This document shows positions 26,451 to 35,108 of a DNA stretch of 64,000 bases, one piece after another. Within the stretch, counting starts at the first letter, position 1. Every line of letters begins with the position of its first letter. The DNA comes from Halioxenophilus aromaticivorans (GTDB lineage Bacteria > Pseudomonadota > Gammaproteobacteria > Pseudomonadales > Cellvibrionaceae): contig NZ_AP031496.1 in assembly GCF_042850945.1 (NCBI RefSeq), forward strand, positions 4,154,001 to 4,218,000, given 5' to 3'. Both the position numbers and the translations under genes were made by a program. The notes below the pieces were generated by a model, which ran no database searches, was not told the DNA's origin, and worked only from the letters and a program-made list of their open reading frames with translations.

Positions 26451-27131
26451 TTAGGCGTTCCAAGCCGCAATTACTGCGTCCAAGTCTTTGTTGTTTTGCT
26501 TCATGGCAGCGCGGAACTGGCTTTGGAACTGCTTACCCAAGTTAATGCCGTTAAGCACAACGTTGCGCAATACCCACTCGCCCGAACGATCAACCGACAT
26601 GGAGTAAGACACCACGGAAGTACCGGAATCGCTCTTCACTTCTTGGAATACCGTTACTGACTTGCCTTCGTCTTCGCCGTCTTTTGGCGGCACTACTTTT
26701 ACCGTGTTGTCCGAGAAGGTGGTCATACCCTTGGAGTAGGTATCGATAAGACCTTGCTTGAACACCTTAGCGAATTCTTGCAGCTGCTCGCGGGAGGCAT
26801 TGGATACCGCATCGCGGCCCATAACGTTAAACACAATGTAGCGGAAGTCCACCACCTGGCTCATGATCTCATCCAGCGCCACGGAAGCATCTTCCACGGA
26901 AACTTCCTTGGTTTGCGTTTTACGCACAATGCTCATTACCTCTTCGGTAACCTCGCTTACCACCTCGTGGGCGCTGACTTTATCGGCGGCACGCTCGATG
27001 GCGTGCACTTCTACCCCCTGCTCGACCTCCGGCTTGGCAGTGTCGGCAGCGTACACCAACGGGCTGGCCAACGTTGCCACTGCTATAGCGGCGATCATCG
27101 CCGAAGAAATAGGTTTAAATTTTACTAACAT
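26451..27131 (-). CDS. mlaC: Phospholipid-binding periplasmic protein MlaC
   Basis: A 226-residue MlaC/Ttg2D-type protein with a signal peptide cleaved near Ala29. The fold-defining segments VDFRYIVFNVMGRDAVSNASREQLQEFAKVFKQGLIDTYSKGM and GEWVLRNVVLNGINLGKQFQSQF are present. MlaC shuttles phospholipid between the outer-membrane MlaA complex and the inner-membrane MlaFEDB transporter. Here it is alone: mlaFED do not precede it and mlaB does not follow. The rest of the system must be encoded elsewhere or be lost. Confidence 0.93.
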   Translation of the reverse strand: MLVKFKPISSAMIAAIAVATLASPLVYAADTAKPEVEQGVEVHAIERAADKVSAHEVVSEVTEEVMSIVRKTQTKEVSVEDASVALDEIMSQVVDFRYIVFNVMGRDAVSNASREQLQEFAKVFKQGLIDTYSKGMTTFSDNTVKVVPPKDGEDEGKSVTVFQEVKSDSGTSVVSYSMSVDRSGEWVLRNVVLNGINLGKQFQSQFRAAMKQNNKDLDAVIAAWNA

Positions 27132-27569
27132 GTTGCGTTCTCCCTACGCCAGTAGGTGCTGGCTAACTATACTCATGCCGTGGATTCTAGCGGCTGAACT
27201 TCTTTCACTCAATGCACACAAAGTTACCGCAAAGATTCCGACGCCACACCAAGGTTTAGCCATCTTTACGTCTAGGCTTTGCACAAAGCGCTCAAATTTT
27301 TGTGGCTTCGCTCAATACGAGAACCGACGCATAGACAACAAAGGCGCCGTAAAGGTCGCATTAAGGGAACATTGATTTAACTTCAACCCACACCTATGGG
27401 GCTAAACGTGATAAATTCCGCGCAAATTTTGAGGCAGGATACCCGGCGTTCGGTGAACCGGCGCTAAACACCGCCTCGCATACCCGAACGCTACGACACC
27501 GAGCAACGCCACTAGGTTTACGAGAATCGCCACTTTTTACACTTTTAATAGAAAATTACTTCTTTGCGT
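27132..27569. other. Divergent spacer between mlaC and kdsD
   Basis: About 440 bp where mlaF-mlaE-mlaD normally lie in Pseudomonas-type order. No ABC ATPase, permease or MCE-domain remnant is recognisable. It must hold promoters for both flanking genes. Confidence 0.5.
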
Positions 27570-28568
27570 ATGAACAATCGGCCCGCGCCTAACTCTGTAT
27601 CCGCCCAAACTCTTAAAAACACTGCCATCCGCACGATTCGCATGGAAATTGACGCCATTGCCGAGCTACAAGCTCGAATCAATGATCAATTCGTTACCGC
27701 CTGCAAGTTGATCATGGCCTGTCCTGGTCGAGTGATTGTCTCCGGCATGGGCAAGTCCGGCCACATCGGCCGCAAAATTGCCGCCACCCTGGCCAGCACT
27801 GGCACCCCCGCATTTTTTGTGCACCCCGGTGAAGCCAGCCATGGTGATTTGGGCATGATCACGGCTGACGACGTGCTCATCGCCATATCTAACTCTGGGA
27901 CATCCGCCGAGCTTCTGGCCTTAATGCCCGTGCTAAAACGCATGGGTACCAAGATCATCAGCATGACTGGTAACGATGAAAGCCCCCTTGCGGAACACGC
28001 CGAAGTTAACCTCAACATCGGTGTACAAACCGAAGCCTGCCCGCTGGATTTAGCCCCCACCTCCAGCACAACGGTTACCTTGGTAATGGGTGACGCCCTG
28101 GCTGTAGCACTGCTAGAAGCCAAGGGCTTTAGTGCAGAGGATTTTGCCTTTTCCCACCCAGGCGGCGCACTGGGGCGCAAACTGTTACTAAAAGTCGCCG
28201 ACATCATGCACAAAGACGGCGAAGTACCGGTAGTAACACCTGCCACGGCAGTGTCACAAGCATTAGTTGAGATGACCCAGAAAGGTTTCGGCATCACCAC
28301 GGTGGTGGACGAAACGGGCCAGCTACTAGGCGTTTTCACCGACGGCGACCTACGCCGGCACGTGGACCTGGGGACGGACTTGGGTAAAGCCACCATGATT
28401 GATGTAATGACTCGCGCCCCCAAAACCGTGGATAAAGATCTGCTGGCGGTGGCCGCACTGAATCTTATGGAAGACAATAAAATTACCGCCGCCGTGGTGG
28501 CCGACGAACAGGGCTCGGTGGCGGGCATTATTCACTTGCACGACTTACTGCGTGCCGGCGTGGTGTAA
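27570..28568 (+). CDS. kdsD: D-arabinose 5-phosphate isomerase
   Basis: A 332-residue enzyme that interconverts ribulose 5-phosphate and arabinose 5-phosphate for KDO synthesis. An N-terminal SIS domain (RVIVSGMGKSGHIGRKIAATLASTG; HPGEASHGDLGMI; ISNSGTSAELL) is followed by two CBS domains. The start is ATG 27570, two codons into a longer frame beginning with TTG. Normally kdsC (KDO-8-P phosphatase) follows; here only 83 bp separate it from lptC. Confidence 0.96.
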   Translation: MNNRPAPNSVSAQTLKNTAIRTIRMEIDAIAELQARINDQFVTACKLIMACPGRVIVSGMGKSGHIGRKIAATLASTGTPAFFVHPGEASHGDLGMITADDVLIAISNSGTSAELLALMPVLKRMGTKIISMTGNDESPLAEHAEVNLNIGVQTEACPLDLAPTSSTTVTLVMGDALAVALLEAKGFSAEDFAFSHPGGALGRKLLLKVADIMHKDGEVPVVTPATAVSQALVEMTQKGFGITTVVDETGQLLGVFTDGDLRRHVDLGTDLGKATMIDVMTRAPKTVDKDLLAVAALNLMEDNKITAAVVADEQGSVAGIIHLHDLLRAGVV

Positions 28569-28651
28569 ACCAGACATGCCGTTTCGAGAAGTCTTGTGCC
28601 AAAGCTGGTTGGCGTTTCTATTAGCGCCCTTATCATTGGCGGATGTAACCC

Positions 28652-29245
28652 ATGGCGCGTAGACTGCTGACGCTGGCATTGGTCGCCGTATTGGTTATTG
28701 CAGCGGTTTTATTGGTGGACAACCCCACCCTAGAAGAGCCACAACAGCAGGCGCCACAGCAAAATACCCCTGGTGCAATTATTACCGCGGCCACTACCCG
28801 ACAATACGATGCCAATGGCCAGCTACAATATGTGTTGCAGGTGGATAGAGCCGAGCAGTACTTTCGCTTTAATCAGCAGGATAAACCTCTGGCCACGTCT
28901 CGCGGTTACACTGATTTAAGCTCTCCACGCTTGGTGTTGCATTCGGACAGCAACCCACAGCCCTGGCACTTTAGCGCCGATCATGGCCGCACAGAAAACA
29001 ACGGCAATCTTATTACGCTGTGGGGTAATGTAGTGGCAGAGCAAGCCCTAGCTGGTGGCGGACAATACCGCATAGAAACTTCGCGCCTAAGGGTGGAGCC
29101 TTTGCTACAGCAGGCCACGAGCCAGCAGCCCGTGACCATTCGTTCACCGCAGGGCTTGGGCAACTCCACTGGCATGAGCATTGATATGCCGCAACAAACT
29201 GTTACGTTGAATTCACAGGTAAAGGCAACTTATGAAGCCAAGTAA
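28652..29245 (+). CDS. lptC: LPS export protein LptC
   Basis: A 197-residue bitopic inner-membrane protein: a single N-terminal helix (LLTLALVAVLVIAAVLLVD), then a periplasmic beta-jellyroll (TRQYDANGQLQYVLQVDRAEQY; WHFSADHGRTENNGNLITLWGNV). It receives LPS from LptBFG and passes it to LptA. It overlaps lptA by 14 bp, which points to coupled translation. Confidence 0.93.
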   Translation: MARRLLTLALVAVLVIAAVLLVDNPTLEEPQQQAPQQNTPGAIITAATTRQYDANGQLQYVLQVDRAEQYFRFNQQDKPLATSRGYTDLSSPRLVLHSDSNPQPWHFSADHGRTENNGNLITLWGNVVAEQALAGGGQYRIETSRLRVEPLLQQATSQQPVTIRSPQGLGNSTGMSIDMPQQTVTLNSQVKATYEAK

Positions 29246-29804
29246 ACGCACCATTGCACGGGCCTTAGCCGCTGCCTGGCTGGTGACCCTAGCCGCCAGC
29301 TGGATACCTAACGCCCAGGCGCTACCAGAAGACCGCGACCAACCCATCGAAATCAACGCCGACCGCGCCGTTCGTAACGAAAAAACCGGTGTGACGGAAT
29401 TTGTTGGCAACGCCCTACTCAGCCAAGGCTCGCTGTCCATTGCCGCCGACACCATTACCATCAATTACAACGACAACGGTATACGCGATATCCTGGCAGT
29501 GGGCACGCCGGCTGTGCTTCACCAAATACCCAACCCAGAGCAAAGCCAGGTAACCGCCAAAGCCAACCGTATCGAATACAGTGTTGGCGACGAAGTCATT
29601 AACTTAAAAGAGCGCGCCAGCATTGATCAGGATGGTTCGGTCATAACCAGCGATTTGATTCGTTACGACATCAATCAGTCTATGGCAGAAGCCAGCGGTG
29701 ACAATCGGGTGAATATTATTATTCCACCTAGCAATGCCCGAACAACCAACCCGCCGACATCGGAATCCGACAACAGCGACGCTATCCCAAACGACCCCAA
29801 ATAA
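29232..29804 (+). CDS. lptA: LPS periplasmic bridge protein LptA
   Basis: A 190-residue periplasmic protein with a signal peptide (cleaved near AQA-LPED) and the OstA/LptA jellyroll (DQPIEINADRAVRNEKTGVTEFVGNA; TAKANRIEYSVGDEVINL; SDLIRYDINQ). It oligomerises into the bridge that carries LPS from LptC to LptD. The C-terminal 25 residues are Asn/Pro/Ser-rich and probably disordered. Confidence 0.95.
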   Translation: MKPSKRTIARALAAAWLVTLAASWIPNAQALPEDRDQPIEINADRAVRNEKTGVTEFVGNALLSQGSLSIAADTITINYNDNGIRDILAVGTPAVLHQIPNPEQSQVTAKANRIEYSVGDEVINLKERASIDQDGSVITSDLIRYDINQSMAEASGDNRVNIIIPPSNARTTNPPTSESDNSDAIPNDPK

Positions 29805-29823
29805 CCGACTTCAGCTAGATTTC

Positions 29824-30549
29824 ATGGCCAAACTCAGCGCACAACATCTCGCCAAGGCTTACCGCGGACGCCCCGTGGTGACAGACGTTTCATTGGAAGT
29901 AAACACCGGCCAAGTGGTCGGCCTACTCGGCCCCAACGGCGCCGGTAAAACCACCTGTTTTTACATGATCGCGGGGCTGGTGCCGGCAGACAACGGCCAA
30001 GTTTTTTTAAACGACGAAGAAATTTCGAGTCTGCCAATGCACGGCAGAGCACGCAAGGGGCTGGGCTACCTACCGCAAGAAGCATCGATTTTTCGTAAGC
30101 TCAGCGTACGTGATAATCTCCTGGCGATTTTAGAGACACGGGCCGACCTCAACAAACAGCAGCGACTGGACAAATGCCAGCAACTGCTGGAGGAATTCCA
30201 CGTCACCCATGTGCAAGACAGCCCGGGCATGGCCCTGTCTGGTGGTGAGCGCCGGCGTGTAGAAATCGCTCGCGCCCTGGCGGCGGAGCCGCGCTTTATC
30301 TTATTGGACGAGCCCTTTGCAGGGGTCGACCCGATATCGGTGTCTGATATCAAAAACATTATTGAACATCTGCGCAGCCGCGGTATCGGCGTGTTAATCA
30401 CCGACCACAATGTGCGCGAAACCCTGGATATCTGCGAAAAGGCGTATATCGTCGGCGGCGGACAAATCATTGCCGAGGGTAAACCCCAAGAGGTACTGGC
30501 CAACCAATTGGTGCGTGATACCTACCTGGGGGATAAATTTCACCTTTAA
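29824..30549 (+). CDS. lptB: LPS export ABC transporter ATP-binding protein LptB
   Basis: A 241-residue ABC ATPase: Walker A GPNGAGKTT, signature LSGGERRRVEIARAL, Walker B FILLDEPFAGVDP, H-loop LITDHNVRE. It drives LPS extraction with LptFG. The start is ATG 29824 (MAKLSAQHLAKAY); an upstream in-frame start would overlap lptA and add unrelated residues. It lies in the conserved order lptC-lptA-lptB-rpoN. Confidence 0.97.
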   Translation: MAKLSAQHLAKAYRGRPVVTDVSLEVNTGQVVGLLGPNGAGKTTCFYMIAGLVPADNGQVFLNDEEISSLPMHGRARKGLGYLPQEASIFRKLSVRDNLLAILETRADLNKQQRLDKCQQLLEEFHVTHVQDSPGMALSGGERRRVEIARALAAEPRFILLDEPFAGVDPISVSDIKNIIEHLRSRGIGVLITDHNVRETLDICEKAYIVGGGQIIAEGKPQEVLANQLVRDTYLGDKFHL

Positions 30550-30841
30550 CGAAGCAAATTGCCCTGCCCCTTTACGCGAGGCCAATTATGCGCGACTATA
30601 CCGGGGTAGCGCCCTTTTCTAGTGCGCCCAAAGCCGCCTAACAGGCACCTTTCTCCCGGTGGATTGATCCGCCAAATCTCCTTATATTTTCTTCACACAA
30701 AACACATAATTTTTAGGCATAAAAATTGCTTAAATTTGTTGCGCGTTCACCGGTTTCGGTACTACACTGCCAAGACGGCAGCGGAAAGTCCCTGCCCAGA
30801 TTTTTATTTGGCGTACCAACACCGGATCGATTAGCCGCATT

Positions 30842-32500
30842 ATGAAGCAGTCTCTACAGCTTAAGCTCGGTCAACAGCTCACCATGACCCCCCAACTGCA
30901 ACAGGCCATTCGCCTATTGCAGCTTTCCACGCTCGACCTACAGCAAGAAATTCAAGAAGCGCTGGAATCCAACCCCATGTTGGAAATGACAGAGGGTGAA
31001 GATCAATCCGGCAGCGACGGTGACAGCAAAGACAGCGGCGAAGCCAACTCAGAAGGCGCCAACACCACTGAAGCCACTGCTGCGGAAAACACAAGCGACG
31101 ACAACAACACAGAAACCGCCAGCGATAGCAACGACGATTGGCAGGACAACATCCCCGACGACCTACCCGTCGACACCAATTGGGACGATATCTACCAAGG
31201 CAGTGGCCCCTCCAGCTCCGGCAGCGTCGGCCCAGAGCGCGATGACAGCTACTTTGATAGCCAAATTGACAACTCGGAGACACTGCAAGAGCATCTGCTC
31301 TGGCAACTGAATTTAACCCCCATGTCAGATCAAGATCGCAGCATCGCCATGAACATTATCGATGCCGTGGCGCCCAGTGGCTTGTTAACCTCCACCATTG
31401 AAGAGATTTACCTCGGTTTGATCGGCCAATCCAGCCCATCTGAAGCCGAAACGACAGAAGCGGATAAAGAGGATGCGCTATCGGCAGACAGTGAAACGTT
31501 TGAGGATGGCGACACCGCTACCGAAGCCGAAACTGTGGTATCTAGCGCTACCGACTTAGACGACGAAGATAGCCTGAGCATTGAGGAAGTACTGGCCGTA
31601 CAGCATCGTTTGCAGCTGTTTGACCCTATTGGCTCGTGCAGTGAAGACCTGGGCCAATGCCTTTTGGTGCAGCTGAATCAGTTCCCGGCGGATACCCCGG
31701 CGTTGAATTCCGCCAAGCTGGTAGTACGTGAACACCTGGCACAATTGGGAAACCGCGACTATAAACAAATTATGCGCCGCGGCCGGATGAAAGAGCCTGA
31801 ATTGAAGCAGGCTATTTTGCTGATTCAGCAATTGACTCCCCACCCCGGTGAATTGATTGGCAGTAGCGAGACCACCTATATAGTGCCGGATGTATTTGTC
31901 AGCAAAAAGGACGATCGTTGGAGCGTAGAGCTGAACCCAGAGATCGCGCCCAAAATTCGCATTAACAACAGTTACGCAAACTTGGTTAAGCGCGCGGATA
32001 GCAGCGACGACAACACCTTCCTTCGAGACAACTTGCAAGAGGCACGTTGGTTTTTGAAAAGCCTGCAAAGCCGTAACGAAACTTTGCTGAAAGTGGCGAG
32101 CTGTATCGTTGACAAGCAGCGCGGCTTCCTTGACCATGGCCCTGAAGCGATGAAGCCATTGGTTCTGCACGATATTGCCGAAGACGTCGGCATGCACGAA
32201 TCGACCATTTCTCGAGTCACTACACAAAAGTATATGCATACACCCCAAGGCATATTTGAGCTGAAATATTTCTTTTCTAGCCACGTCAGTACCGACGGCG
32301 GCGGCGAATGCTCCTCTACGGCCATCCGCGCCATTATCAAAAAGCTGGTTGCCGCGGAAGACCCGAAAAAACCGCTCAGCGACAGTAAAATCACCAACTT
32401 ATTATCGGATCAGGGTATTCAGGTGGCGCGCCGTACCATCGCCAAATACCGAGAATCTCTGGGCATTGCTGCGTCTAACGAACGCAAGCGCCTGGTGTAA
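30842..32500 (+). CDS. rpoN: RNA polymerase sigma-54 factor
   Basis: A 552-residue sigma-54, longer than the usual 480-500. Region I (MKQSLQLKLGQQLTMTPQLQQAIRLLQLSTLDLQQEIQEALESNPML) is normal. Region II is expanded with acidic Asp/Glu/Ser/Asn-rich sequence (about 57-135), and a second acidic insert (about 196-240, between YLGLIGQ and SIEEVLAV) interrupts the core-binding domain. The HTH region and the RpoN box ARRTIAKYRESLGI near the C-terminus are intact, so the protein should bind -24/-12 promoters. It heads the nitrogen-PTS cluster hpf-ptsN-rapZ-ptsO. Confidence 0.97.
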   Translation: MKQSLQLKLGQQLTMTPQLQQAIRLLQLSTLDLQQEIQEALESNPMLEMTEGEDQSGSDGDSKDSGEANSEGANTTEATAAENTSDDNNTETASDSNDDWQDNIPDDLPVDTNWDDIYQGSGPSSSGSVGPERDDSYFDSQIDNSETLQEHLLWQLNLTPMSDQDRSIAMNIIDAVAPSGLLTSTIEEIYLGLIGQSSPSEAETTEADKEDALSADSETFEDGDTATEAETVVSSATDLDDEDSLSIEEVLAVQHRLQLFDPIGSCSEDLGQCLLVQLNQFPADTPALNSAKLVVREHLAQLGNRDYKQIMRRGRMKEPELKQAILLIQQLTPHPGELIGSSETTYIVPDVFVSKKDDRWSVELNPEIAPKIRINNSYANLVKRADSSDDNTFLRDNLQEARWFLKSLQSRNETLLKVASCIVDKQRGFLDHGPEAMKPLVLHDIAEDVGMHESTISRVTTQKYMHTPQGIFELKYFFSSHVSTDGGGECSSTAIRAIIKKLVAAEDPKKPLSDSKITNLLSDQGIQVARRTIAKYRESLGIAASNERKRLV

Positions 32501-32740
32501 ATATCAGCAATTAGCACGGCAAACAGTCAGGGATGTAATTTACCCCTGCCAGGCACTAAAAAACTGGAATTTTTAGTGCCAACGAAACTCACAATAACAA
32601 CAGAGAAAAATCAAGAACAACAGCGAAGTAACAGGTTTTCACCGCGCCGGATCGCCGACGTGGTGGCAAAGGCGGCCCAGCCGCCAAAAAACCAACCGGC
32701 CCAACATCTGCAAGGGCCAAATCGACAAAGAGGAAACGCA

Positions 32741-33031
32741 ATGCAAATCACTATTAGCGGGCATCACGTCGAACTAACCGACTCAATTAAAGATTATGTA
32801 AACAACAAGCTGTCCCGCCTCGATAAACACCACGGCCAGATAACCAACACCAACGTCACCCTCTCAGTTGAAAAAATGCGGCAAAAAGCCGAAGCTAACA
32901 TCCACGTGAGCGGTAGAGACTTCTTCGCCAACTGTGAATCCGAAGATCTATACGCTGCCATTGACGGCCTAACCGACAAATTAGACCGACAGCTACTCAA
33001 ACACAAAGAGAAAATCAGTAGTCATCGATGA
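32741..33031 (+). CDS. hpf: Ribosome hibernation-promoting factor, short form
   Basis: A 96-residue short HPF (MQITISGHHVELTDSIKDYV ... ANIHVSGRDFFANCESEDLYAAIDGLTDKLDRQLLKHKEK). It binds the 30S decoding site in stationary phase and helps form 100S dimers. The start is ATG 32741 with GAGG 8 bases upstream. It overlaps ptsN (ATGA). Confidence 0.96.
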   Translation: MQITISGHHVELTDSIKDYVNNKLSRLDKHHGQITNTNVTLSVEKMRQKAEANIHVSGRDFFANCESEDLYAAIDGLTDKLDRQLLKHKEKISSHR

Positions 33032-33486
33032 CCACCAAACTGTCTTCCATTTTAGCTCCAAGCCGTGTCGTATGCGGCTTGGACGGCGTTAGCAAAAAGC
33101 GCGCACTGCAAACCATAGCCAATCACATTGCCGAAGACCTACCGGTATTGGATGCCGAAGAGCTGTTCCGCCGTCTTATGGCCCGTGAGCGATTAGGCTC
33201 TACCGGTATAGGCCAAGGTATCGCCATACCCCACTGCCGTTTAGAGAACTGCTCCGGTACCTTAGGGGCCTTTTTCAAGCTCAGCGACAAACTCGACTTC
33301 GATGCCATAGACGATGCACCGGTGGACTGTATTTTTGCCCTGCTGGTACCTGAAGAAGCTGACGATTCACACCTACAAACATTGGCCGCCATCGCGCGGA
33401 CCTTCTCCAACCCCGATTTGATGCAACGCATTCGTCAGTGCGACGATAGCGAAACACTCTACCAAACATTGATTAGCGCCGACTAA
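33028..33486 (+). CDS. ptsN: Nitrogen PTS enzyme IIA
   Basis: A 152-residue EIIA-Ntr. The phosphorylated histidine is His69 in GQGIAIPHCRLE. It receives phosphate from NPr (ptsO, same cluster) and acts as a regulator of potassium and nitrogen-related processes in studied species. Translation is coupled to hpf by overlapping stop and start. Confidence 0.97.
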   Translation: MTTKLSSILAPSRVVCGLDGVSKKRALQTIANHIAEDLPVLDAEELFRRLMARERLGSTGIGQGIAIPHCRLENCSGTLGAFFKLSDKLDFDAIDDAPVDCIFALLVPEEADDSHLQTLAAIARTFSNPDLMQRIRQCDDSETLYQTLISAD

Positions 33487-33501
33487 CAACGGGGATACCA
33501 C

Positions 33502-34362
33502 ATGCAACTTGTCATCATCAGTGGTCGCTCTGGCTCCGGTATTAGCAGCGCCCTGAGGGTGCTCGAGGATGCTGGCATGACCTGCATAGACAACCTGCCC
33601 GTGGCTCTGCTGAGCCACTTGGTAGATACCACCGATGATACTGAGCTGCGCTGTGCGGTGACCCTGGATGCGCGCAGCAACCTGGGCCAACTGGCCAATT
33701 TCCCAGCACTGTACCAACAATTAAAAAGCCAGTGCCAATCGGTACAGGTGATCTTTCTCGATTCTCGGGACGACATTCTGCTCAGACGCTTCAGCGAAAC
33801 GCGACGCAAGCATCCTTTAACCAGCGTTGATGTGGGCCTTAAAGATGCCATCATCCAGGAATCCGAACTGCTGACTCCGGTGGTGGACCACGCCGACTTA
33901 GTAATCGACACCAGCAATTTAAGCCTACACGCACTGCGCGACTTGATTCGCAAAGCGGTGACCGGCGCCGAGCACATGGACCTGGCTGTGCAATTTCAGT
34001 CTTTTGGGTTTAAGCGCGGCGTGCCCGCCGAAGCGGATTTAATTTTTGACGCCCGTTGCCTGCCTAACCCCTATTGGGTGCCAGAGCTAAGAGCCTGTAG
34101 CGGCAACGACGACAAAGTGATCGAGTTTTTAAGTCAAGAACCGCTGGTGGCAGAGATGCTAGACGACATAAAAACCTATGTACGCAAATGGCTACCCCAC
34201 TACGCGGCCTCTAATCGCAGTTATATCACCGTGGCAGTGGGCTGCACCGGCGGCCAGCACCGCTCGGTTTACCTATGCAATCAATTAGCAAAACAATTTC
34301 GGGAGGAACCCAGTAACCCACTGCAAACCGACGTACTTGTGCGTCATCGAGACCTGCACTGA
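33502..34362 (+). CDS. rapZ: RNase adaptor protein RapZ with altered Walker A
   Basis: A 286-residue RapZ. In E. coli it senses glucosamine 6-phosphate, binds GlmY/GlmZ small RNAs and guides RNase E. The N-terminal P-loop reads GRSGSGIS (residues 8-15): Ile14 (ATT) replaces the usual Lys of GxxxxGK[ST]. The rest of the kinase-like domain is recognisable (IDNLPVALL; VTLDARSN; FLDSRDDILLRRFSETRRKHPL). The C-terminal domain, which binds RNA and GlcN6P, is intact (FGFKRGVPAEADLIFDARCLPNPYW; VGCTGGQHRSVYL). So RNA adaptor function is plausible while nucleotide binding is doubtful. Confidence 0.95.
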   Translation: MQLVIISGRSGSGISSALRVLEDAGMTCIDNLPVALLSHLVDTTDDTELRCAVTLDARSNLGQLANFPALYQQLKSQCQSVQVIFLDSRDDILLRRFSETRRKHPLTSVDVGLKDAIIQESELLTPVVDHADLVIDTSNLSLHALRDLIRKAVTGAEHMDLAVQFQSFGFKRGVPAEADLIFDARCLPNPYWVPELRACSGNDDKVIEFLSQEPLVAEMLDDIKTYVRKWLPHYAASNRSYITVAVGCTGGQHRSVYLCNQLAKQFREEPSNPLQTDVLVRHRDLH

Positions 34363-34389
34363 TGCCCAACCGATAACTATAAGAGCGCT

Positions 34390-34659
34390 ATGCTGCAAGA
34401 AACCCTCACCATCATCAACAGCCGCGGCCTTCACGCCCGCGCTGCGACCAAACTGGTCAAAACCGCACTCACTTTCGACTCAGATATTCATATAGAGTTT
34501 GATGGTAAAACCGCCGACTGCAAAAGTGTCATGTCCATACTTTTATTGGCCGCTACGGTTAATTCTGAAATTACACTCACCGCCACAGGCTGCGACGAGC
34601 AAAACGCCATCGATCGAATCAAAGCCCTATTCAGCAATAAATTCGGTGAAGATAGCTAA
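34390..34659 (+). CDS. ptsO: Phosphocarrier protein NPr (nitrogen PTS HPr-like)
   Basis: An 89-residue HPr-fold protein with phosphorylated His15 (NSRGLHARAATKLV) and the regulatory-helix region ADCKSVMSILLLAA. It passes phosphate from EI-Ntr (PtsP, not in the window) to PtsN. Last gene of the cluster. Confidence 0.96.
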   Translation: MLQETLTIINSRGLHARAATKLVKTALTFDSDIHIEFDGKTADCKSVMSILLLAATVNSEITLTATGCDEQNAIDRIKALFSNKFGEDS

Positions 34660-35108
34660 GCGCTAAAATCTATAGCCTAAAAACTAAATCCTTAATAAAA
34701 CGCTCAAAAGTTTGCCTTGCTTGCCCCTTACCTCTGATCACCAGCTACACTTAGTGGTAAGCACTGCGAGCCAACTGAAAACGATTACTTAGCCTTAACC
34801 TGACAAGGCGCGATGATCGTTTCGCGTGGCCGACGTATAACCGAAATAAAAAGCTGTTATTTTTTTGTTTTTTCCAGGCGTTAGCCAATTAAGGCTATGA
34901 GACCGACCACAAGCGGTTTTTTCTTGTAAATTAGTCGGAGTTAGGCAAATCGTGCTTGTGTTTGTCCTCAGGACATTACTAAACTAAACCCTTGTTTTTA
35001 CTGCACCTTTAATTTCCTATGTAGGCGCTTGAGAACATCAAGCCACGCCTAAGCAGTGAACACCTCCGACCACACCTAGCCACGCATTGATTGAGAGTTG
35101 CCCCACCC
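34660..35108. other. Intergenic region between ptsO and mgtE
   Basis: About 450 bp, AT-rich, with no gene. I looked for a magnesium-sensing leader (M-box) and did not recognise one. Only a small palindrome GTCCTCAGGAC (34964-34974) stands out. Confidence 0.4.

Noticed and set aside
31556..32284. Long frame antisense to rpoN
   Set aside because: It is the shadow of the strongly conserved sigma-54 coding strand.
34660..35108. Magnesium riboswitch upstream of mgtE
   Set aside because: I looked for the M-box conserved core and did not find it.
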